This document shows positions 57,019 to 64,000 of a stretch of 64,000 nucleotides of DNA, piece by piece. The notes under the pieces are model-generated. The model had not been told where the DNA came from, made no database searches, and was given only the letters and a program-made list of their open reading frames with translations. The translations under genes and the position numbers were made by a program. The stretch spans positions 219,117 to 283,116 of the forward strand of contig NZ_AQWL01000001.1 in assembly GCF_000376425.1 (NCBI RefSeq), read 5' to 3'. Positions within the stretch are counted from its first letter, which is position 1; every line of letters starts with the position of its first letter. The DNA is from Thiobacillus denitrificans DSM 12475 (GTDB lineage Bacteria; Pseudomonadota; Gammaproteobacteria; Burkholderiales; Thiobacillaceae).

Positions 57019-57770
57019 CTGGATTGCCGGCGCTCTTCTACAAGGAACTGCTGCGCTTCTGGAAAGTGGTGGTGCAGACCGTGGTCGCCCCGGTGGTGAC
57101 GGCGCTGCTGTACCTGCTGATTTTTTCCCAGGTGCTGGAAGGACATGTCGAGGTTTATCCCGGTGTCTCCTACACCCAGTTTCTGGTGCCGGGGCTGGTG
57201 ATGATGAGCATGCTGCAGAACGCGTTTTCCAACAGCTCGTCCAGCCTGATCCAGTCGAAAATGCAGGGCAACATCGTATTCGTGCTGCTGCCGCCGCTGT
57301 CGTATCTGGAATTTTTCCTCGCCTATCTGGGGGCGGCGGTCTTGCGCGGGCTGATCGTCGGGCTCGGCGTATGGATGGTGACCCTGTGGTTCGCGCCGTG
57401 GCAGATGCCACAGCCTGGCTGGCTGCTGGCGTATGCAGTGCTGGCCTGCGCGATCATGGGGGCGGTCGGCATCGTCGCCGGGATCTGGGCGGAAAAATAC
57501 GACCAGCTGGCGGCGTTCCAGAATTTCCTCATCCTGCCACTCACCTTCCTGTCCGGCGTGTTTTATTCGATCCACTCGCTGCCGCCTTTCTGGCAGGCCG
57601 TCTCGCACGTTAACCCGGTGTTCTACCTGATCGACGGCTTCCGCTATGCGTTTGTCGGGCAGTCCGACACCGATCCCTGGCTCGGTCTGCTGGTCGCCGG
57701 GGCCTGCTTTGTGGCAATATCCGCCCTCACTCTGATGCTGCTGAAGCGCGGCTACAAACTCAGACACTAG
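57015..57770 (+). CDS. ABC-2 exporter permease (YadH-like)
   Basis: 251 residues with six helices. It opens LPALFYKELLRFWKVVVQTV and carries LILPLTFLSGVFYSIHSLP, the ABC-2 permease signature. It pairs with the upstream ATPase. Its physical link to mla and murA genes suggests an envelope substrate, which remains inferred. Confidence 0.92.
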   Translation: MTGLPALFYKELLRFWKVVVQTVVAPVVTALLYLLIFSQVLEGHVEVYPGVSYTQFLVPGLVMMSMLQNAFSNSSSSLIQSKMQGNIVFVLLPPLSYLEFFLAYLGAAVLRGLIVGLGVWMVTLWFAPWQMPQPGWLLAYAVLACAIMGAVGIVAGIWAEKYDQLAAFQNFLILPLTFLSGVFYSIHSLPPFWQAVSHVNPVFYLIDGFRYAFVGQSDTDPWLGLLVAGACFVAISALTLMLLKRGYKLRH

Positions 57771-57800
57771 ATTGCGAAAGACGAGCGAGGCAAAACAGAC

Positions 57801-58037
57801 ATGGTTACTCCCGACGACATCAAAGGCTGGATTACCGAGAAACTGCCGTGCGACCACATCGAGCTGGACGGCGACGGCCAGCATTTCCAGGCGGTCATCG
57901 TCAGCCCCGCCTTTGCCGGCAAGAACATGATCCAGCAGCACCGCCTGGTGTACGACGCGCTGGGTTCGCGTATGCACGCGCAGATCCACGCGCTGTCGAT
58001 GAAGACCTACACTCCCGAAGACTGGGCCGCGCGCTGA
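57801..58037 (+). CDS. ibaG: BolA family protein IbaG
   Basis: 78 residues, starting MVTPDDIKGWITEKLPCDHI, with FQAVIVSPAFAGKNMIQQHR and a conserved His in MHAQIHALSMKTYTPEDW. BolA proteins pair with monothiol glutaredoxins and handle Fe-S clusters; IbaG is acid-responsive and usually lies before murA. murA starts on the base after its stop. Confidence 0.92.
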   Translation: MVTPDDIKGWITEKLPCDHIELDGDGQHFQAVIVSPAFAGKNMIQQHRLVYDALGSRMHAQIHALSMKTYTPEDWAAR

Positions 58038-59291
<1,254 letters not shown>

Positions 59292-59303
59292 CAGACATCG
59301 AAC

Positions 59304-59966
59304 ATGAGCAATTCAGGCATCACGCTGGCCCTGTCCAAGGGCCGCATCTTTGAAGAAACCCTGCCGCTGCTGGCTGCGGCCGGCATCACTCCGACCGAGA
59401 ACCCCGAGTCCTCGCGCAAGCTCATCATCGGCACCAACCGCGACGACGTGCGCCTGATCATCGTGCGCGCCAGCGACGTGCCGACCTACGTGCAATACGG
59501 CGCCGCCGACCTCGGCATCGCTGGCAAGGACGTGTTGAACGAACATGGCGGCAACGGCCTCTATCAGCCGCTCGACCTGCAGATCGCGCGCTGCCGCATG
59601 ATGGTCGCGGTGCGTGAAGGCTACGACTATGCGGGGACGGTGAAGCAGGGCGCGCGCATCCGCGTCGCCACCAAATACGTCAATGCGGCGCGCGACCATT
59701 TTGCCTCCAAGGGCGTGCACATCGACCTCATCAAGCTGTACGGCTCGATGGAACTGGCGCCGCTGGTCGGACTGTCCGATGTCATCGTCGATCTCGTCTC
59801 CACTGGCGGCACGCTCAAGGCCAACGGGCTCGTCGCGGTGGAACATATCAGCGACATCAGTTCGCGGCTGGTGGTGAATCAGGCGGCGTTGAAGCTCAAG
59901 CGCCGCCTGATCCAGCCGGTGATCGATGCATTCGCGTCGGCAGTCGCTGCCGGCGGCGCGCGCTGA
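59304..59966 (+). CDS. hisG: ATP phosphoribosyltransferase, short form
   Basis: 220 residues, starting [18 protein letters not shown], with [14 protein letters not shown] and [15 protein letters not shown]. The short form lacks the regulatory C-terminal domain and needs HisZ. It begins histidine synthesis. In many betaproteobacteria hisD and other his genes follow; here they do not. Confidence 0.96.
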   Translation: MSNSGITLALSKGRIFEETLPLLAAAGITPTENPESSRKLIIGTNRDDVRLIIVRASDVPTYVQYGAADLGIAGKDVLNEHGGNGLYQPLDLQIARCRMMVAVREGYDYAGTVKQGARIRVATKYVNAARDHFASKGVHIDLIKLYGSMELAPLVGLSDVIVDLVSTGGTLKANGLVAVEHISDISSRLVVNQAALKLKRRLIQPVIDAFASAVAAGGAR

Positions 59967-60018
59967 GGCGCTCCGCGGCGCGTGACGACCGAACGCCGAC
60001 GCACGGCAGGGCTTAAGC

Positions 60019-61644
60019 ATGTGTGAGATCGCAGGCGTCGTCTCAGCCACGCCGGTCGAGATACCCTGCTCGACGACATGGCGCAACGCCGAGGACCGCA
60101 GCCTTGCGCTGGTCGCCAACGGCGAGATCTACAACTACCGCGAACTGCGCGCCAAACTGGAAACGCTCGGCCACTGCTTCGCCACCCACTCCGACTGCGA
60201 AACGCTCCTGCACGACTACGAGGCCTGGGGGATCGCCTTCCTCGATCGCCTGCAGGGCATGTTTGCCTTCGCGCTCCACGATGCGCAGCGCTGCGAGCTG
60301 ATCCTCGCGCGCGACCGACTCGGCATCAAGCCGCTTTACTACTGTCCCGATAGCCGGGGGCTGGTTTTTGGGTCCGAGATCAAAGCGCTGCTGCCCTGGC
60401 TGGGGAAGCCCGAGGTCGATCCGCAAGGACTTGCCCAACTCCTGCAGTCCAATTTCACCTGCGCGCCGCGCACGCTGCTGCAAGGCGTTGCGAAATTGCC
60501 GCCCGCGCATCTAGCCCGGATCGATACCCGTGCCCTGACGATGGAAGTGCAGGCCTAGTGGTCGTCGTTGCAGATCACCCCGCTCAGTCTTGGTTTGAAC
60601 GAAGCGCTGGAACGTTTCGACATCTTGATGAAAGACGTGATGGACATCCATATGTGTGTCGACGTCCCGCTGGGCCTGTTCCTCTCGGGAGGGGTCGATT
60701 CTTCCCTGCTGGCGGCCCAACTGGCCAACGCATGGACAAACCTCTGCACACGTTCTCGGTGGGCTTCCCCGGCACTTCGGTGCACAACGAGGTCGATGAC
60801 TCGATGCGGCACAGCGCGTCGTCGCGCAGTTCCACACCCGCCACAGTGTGTTCGAGGTCAGTACCGACGGCATGCTGGACTGTCTGCCGCGCAGCGTATG
60901 GGCGGTTGACGACCTCACCGCCGATTACGCCAACCTGCCGGTGTCGATGCTGGCCGAGCGAGTGGGCGTCGAACTGAAAGTGGTGTTTTCAGGCGAAGGC
61001 GGGGACGAAGTGTTCGCCGGCTATGGGCGTTATCGCTCACCCTGGATCAAGCGGGCCTGGGCGGCGATGCGCGCGCCTGGCAGCGGCAGCTTCCGCAGCA
61101 AGGGCGGCCCGCCCGGTATTGTTCAGCCCGTGATTGGCCGAAGTCTTGCCCGGTTGGCGGCAACCCTTCCGGCAGGCGTGGCAGCATACCCCACAGCAGT
61201 GGACGCGGCTGCAGCGCATGCAATGCGTGGATCTGGAAACCTGGCTGCCCGACGATCTCTTGATCAAGGCCGACCGTATGCTGATGGCCTGGGGCATGGA
61301 AGGTCGCGTGCCGTTCCTCGACCATCGGGTGGTCGAGTTCGGGCTGGCGCTGCCGGACGCCTACAAGATCGAAAAGCGTACCGGCAAGCGCTTCCTGCGG
61401 CTGTGGGGCGAACGCTATCTGCCGCGCGACCATAGGTCCTGCCGGAAGCGGGCGGCATCCGCACCTGGTTCGATCCGTCTGAGGTGCGCAAGCTCCTGCG
61501 CGCACAACAGCAGGGCGCAAAGCACAGCACCGCACCGCGCTGTGGACGCTGCTGAACTTTGCGATCTGGCATCGCATTCACATCGAGTCGGGCGGCGAAA
61601 AGCCGGCCGACCAGGCGGATCCGCTGGCGTTCATCGCGCAATGA
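60019..61644 (+). pseudogene. asnB: Asparagine synthetase (glutamine-hydrolysing), heavily decayed
   Basis: Pieces of AsnB occur in order but not in one frame. The start reads MCEIAGVV with Glu for the usual Gly, and about 45 residues including the HRGPDE region are missing before LALVANGEIYNYRELRAKL. An in-frame TAG at 60556 (before WSSLQITPLS) replaces a likely Tyr codon. Frameshifts follow near 60735 (after SGGVDSSLLAAQLA), near 60815, near 61120 and near 61435. The synthase part keeps VVFSGEGGDEVFAGYGRY and MEGRVPFLDHRVVEFGL. The last intact stretch is EVRKLLRAQQQGAKHS to the stop at 61642. Such AsnB copies are common in polysaccharide loci. Confidence 0.88.
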
Positions 61645-61699
61645 ACCGACATACCCAATATCCAATATTTTTCAATGCGCGCCATCTGGCACCAACGGT

Positions 61700-62938
61700 A
61701 TGGAAATGAAAGAAAACAAAACTCTTGTCATGAGCCCCGAAAACCCCGGTTGGAGCGATGTACTCACTGGAACACACAGCATGCGCTACTGGCTGCTGCT
61801 GGCACCGGTCTTCATTGCGCTGCTCTATCAGGTCGGGCGCGGACTGGGCAACACAAGCTATATGCTCTACTGGGTCACCGCGGTGGTTCTGCTGGTCCGC
61901 ACGCGCAGCTTCGCGTTCCCGCCAGCCGCATCGGTCCTGTACCTGGCGCTGTTGGCATGGGGCACGCTCAGCGCTGCGCTGTCGATCAATCCTGACGGCG
62001 CCTACGGCAAGTGGGTGCAGTATGCCTTGCTGGGGTCCAGCTACTTCATCACCTGGGCACTGGTGCGCACCATCCCCGAATTCAGCCTGGAGCGTGCCGT
62101 CAGAATGATCGGCGTGGCAGGCCTGATCGGCTTTGCATACTATGCAGCCCAGTTTCTCATCCTGTCGATGTCGTCCGACTTCCATCCCGAACTGCAGGTG
62201 CACGGCCTGGTACCGGCCTATCTTGCCCCCTTCGCGCTTTATTTCATCTGGCAGACCGTCAAGGGCAAAATCCGTGTTGTCCTGAGCCTGGCCTGCCTGG
62301 CCAGTCTGACCCTGCTGCTGGTTTTTTCCAACAGCCTGACCGAGGTGGTCACCCTGGCCGGGGCGCTCGCAGTGCTTGTGTTCTTCGTTGTCCCCAACAA
62401 GCGCCTGCTGGCGCTGGGAGGAACCTCGCTCCTGTTTATTGCGCTGATCCTCGCGTTCGACCCGGCCGGGCATGTGCTGAGCCAGGCAGAGCATACGCAC
62501 GAGTACTGGTTCACTTTCCTCAACCAGTTGAGCAGCTTCCGCACGCAGCTCTGGTATCAGGCGATCACCATTCCGCCGCCCAACCAGTGGCTGGGCGGCG
62601 GCCCCAGCAATGTGGGGCTGTACCCGCCCGTGGTGATCAACGAGACATACAAGGTGGGGCACCTGCACAACCTGCTGCTGGACTGCTGGTATGAATTGGG
62701 TGTGGTCGGACTGGCCTTGTACATGATGTTCTATGGTGCACAAATCCTGGCAGTCATGGCTGGTGCGGCGAATCTTCGTTCCTTGCAGCATGGGGTCATG
62801 TATGCGGCTGTGGCGGGCATCCTTGTCGCAACGATGCTGGAGCAATCGTATCGGTCCTACCATGTGGCCATGTTCGTGTCGTTTCTTCTTGCACTCTATA
62901 ATCCGGATTCCGGGAAACCTGGGCGTGAGCAAGGTTGA
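61700..62938 (+). CDS. O-antigen ligase/polymerase family membrane protein
   Basis: 412 residues with about 11-12 membrane helices; ATG 61700 or 61706. The Wzy_C/WaaL pattern is seen in the large periplasmic loop (about 270-320, FDPAGHVLSQAEHTHEYW then WYQAITIPPPNQWLGGGPSN) and in GHLHNLLLDCWYELGVVGLA. These proteins polymerise or ligate undecaprenyl-linked glycans at the periplasmic face. It lies 55 bases after the asnB remnant and before a flippase, so it belongs to a surface polysaccharide locus. Confidence 0.82.
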   Translation: MEMKENKTLVMSPENPGWSDVLTGTHSMRYWLLLAPVFIALLYQVGRGLGNTSYMLYWVTAVVLLVRTRSFAFPPAASVLYLALLAWGTLSAALSINPDGAYGKWVQYALLGSSYFITWALVRTIPEFSLERAVRMIGVAGLIGFAYYAAQFLILSMSSDFHPELQVHGLVPAYLAPFALYFIWQTVKGKIRVVLSLACLASLTLLLVFSNSLTEVVTLAGALAVLVFFVVPNKRLLALGGTSLLFIALILAFDPAGHVLSQAEHTHEYWFTFLNQLSSFRTQLWYQAITIPPPNQWLGGGPSNVGLYPPVVINETYKVGHLHNLLLDCWYELGVVGLALYMMFYGAQILAVMAGAANLRSLQHGVMYAAVAGILVATMLEQSYRSYHVAMFVSFLLALYNPDSGKPGREQG

Positions 62939-63044
62939 TCGGTGAAATGGCAAGAAACCTCCGTCAATATATCTCCGGTGAAATGAAGCCTGTTATGTTG
63001 GCCGGGACTCTGATCCCGGCGTATCGAGTGGAGTTGCACCCAAA

Positions 63045-64000
63045 TTGACCCCGATATGGCTCAAGCTCCTGCCGGCAAGCCTGAGGGCCAGAATCGAGCA
63101 TCGCCCAAATCTGCAAAAAGCGCTCACCAATACGGGCTGGCTGTTGGGCGACAAGATACTCCGCATGGGGATGGGGCTGCTTGTCGGCGTATGGGTAGCG
63201 CGATATCTGGGGCCTGAGCAGTTCGGTCTCATGAACTATGCCATGGCCATCGTTGCCCTGTTCGGGGCGGTCGCCGGTTTGGGGTTGAATGGCATCGTTG
63301 TGCGGGATCTGGTTCAGAAGGCGGATGGAGCCAGCCTCACCCTGGGCACGACTTTCCTGCTGCAATTGATGGGTGGTTTCCTGGCTTTTGTTCTGGCTGT
63401 CGTGGCTATCAGCGTCATGAGGCCGGCTGACGACCTAGCTAGGGCAATGGTTGCAATACTCGGGTTTGCCTTGGTATTCAAGGCGTCAGAGGTGGTGAAG
63501 TACTGGTTTGAATCGCAGGTCAGATCCAAGTACACCGTATGGGTGGAAAACGGCGTCTTTCTCATTCTGGCGGCGATCAGGGTCGGTTTGATCCTGGTCA
63601 AGGCGCCGCTGCTGGCCTTTGTATGGGCGGCGTTGGCGGAAACCGCATTGGCGGGGTCATTGTTGTTGCTGGTCTACGCGAGGCAAGCGGGCTGGTTGTT
63701 GAACTGGCGCGCAAGCCGGTCCCGCGCAAAAAGCCTGCTCATGGAAAGCTGGCCGCTGATACTTGGGTCCATGGCCTCAATGATCAACATGAGAATGGAT
63801 CAGGTGATGCTCGGGTCTATGGTCAACAATACAGTCGTCGGCAACTATTCCGCGGCTGTCCGATTGGCCGAGGTGTGGCTGATAATTCCCGGCATCATCG
63901 GTTCGTCCATTTATCCGTCTATCATTGCGGCAAAAGCAAAAAGCGAGGAACTTTACCGGAAGAGAATTCTTCAAGTAACCAAACTGATGGCAACAGGCGT
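63045..64000 (+). CDS. Polysaccharide flippase (Wzx/MOP type), 3' end outside window
   Basis: 318 codons are visible and the frame is open at the right edge. The likely start is TTG 63045, giving MTPIWLKLLPASLRARIEH; ggag lies 12 bases upstream and no in-frame ATG is near. The family pattern is clear: ALTNTGWLLGDKILRMGM, then VARYLGPEQFGLMNYAMA, a later VVKYWFESQVRSKYTVW, and MRMDQVMLGSMVNNTVVGNY with helix pairs between. It flips lipid-linked glycan units across the inner membrane. Confidence 0.85.
   Translation, partial: MTPIWLKLLPASLRARIEHRPNLQKALTNTGWLLGDKILRMGMGLLVGVWVARYLGPEQFGLMNYAMAIVALFGAVAGLGLNGIVVRDLVQKADGASLTLGTTFLLQLMGGFLAFVLAVVAISVMRPADDLARAMVAILGFALVFKASEVVKYWFESQVRSKYTVWVENGVFLILAAIRVGLILVKAPLLAFVWAALAETALAGSLLLLVYARQAGWLLNWRASRSRAKSLLMESWPLILGSMASMINMRMDQVMLGSMVNNTVVGNYSAAVRLAEVWLIIPGIIGSSIYPSIIAAKAKSEELYRKRILQVTKLMATG

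Overview
This 64 kb window is GC-rich chromosomal DNA that reads as a betaproteobacterium. The best guess is a sulfur-oxidising lineage close to Thiobacillus or other Nitrosomonadales. That placement is inferred from two things: the gene order leuC-(entericidin)-leuD-leuB-asd-fimV-truA-trpF-trpB-trpA-accD-folC-dedD-cvpA-purF-metZ, and the DsrE, DsrC-like and AF1514-type sulfur and redox genes. No rRNA, tRNA, CRISPR array or intact transposase was found.

Region 1 (1-11.4 kb) is accessory and partly decayed. It holds a truncated Gln/Arg-rich protein, a REP-like hairpin beside a stub of a ribbon-helix-helix antitoxin, a lipoprotein, small membrane and secreted proteins, an EamA exporter, a GHSMG-type lipase, an orphan ODP/metallo-beta-lactamase protein and an AraC regulator broken by one in-frame TGA.

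Region 2 (11.4-22.9 kb) holds Tex, two second-messenger proteins (EAL-HDOD and CBS-GGDEF with an altered GREEF signature), a cupredoxin/DUF1571/SRPBCC trio, an orphan TrpB2, and an OmpA porin with a clear terminator.

Region 3 (22.9-28.6 kb) is a mixed sulfur/redox cluster. It contains a periplasmic DsrE protein, AF1514, a ferredoxin-reductase-like flavoprotein, DUF1059, HDOD, a frameshifted MinD/ParA, a DsrC-like protein with only one of the two usual C-terminal cysteines, a second broken DsrE, a flavin reductase and dodecin.

Region 4 (28.8-49.7 kb) is conserved housekeeping: leucine, aspartate-family, tryptophan, fatty acid, folate, purine and methionine synthesis, with fimV/hubP embedded. 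A near-consensus sigma-28 promoter lies upstream of fimV, and two related palindromes flank leuB. lpxH, ppiB and a TPR protein run on the opposite strand.

Region 5 (49.8-60 kb) holds cysS and a tightly coupled mla lipid-transport operon. A TolC-type outer membrane gene sits between mlaD and mlaC, and no mlaA is seen. An ABC-2 exporter, ibaG, murA and hisG follow.

Region 6 (60-64 kb) starts a surface-polysaccharide locus directly after hisG: a heavily decayed asparagine synthetase, an O-antigen ligase/polymerase and a flippase that runs off the right edge.
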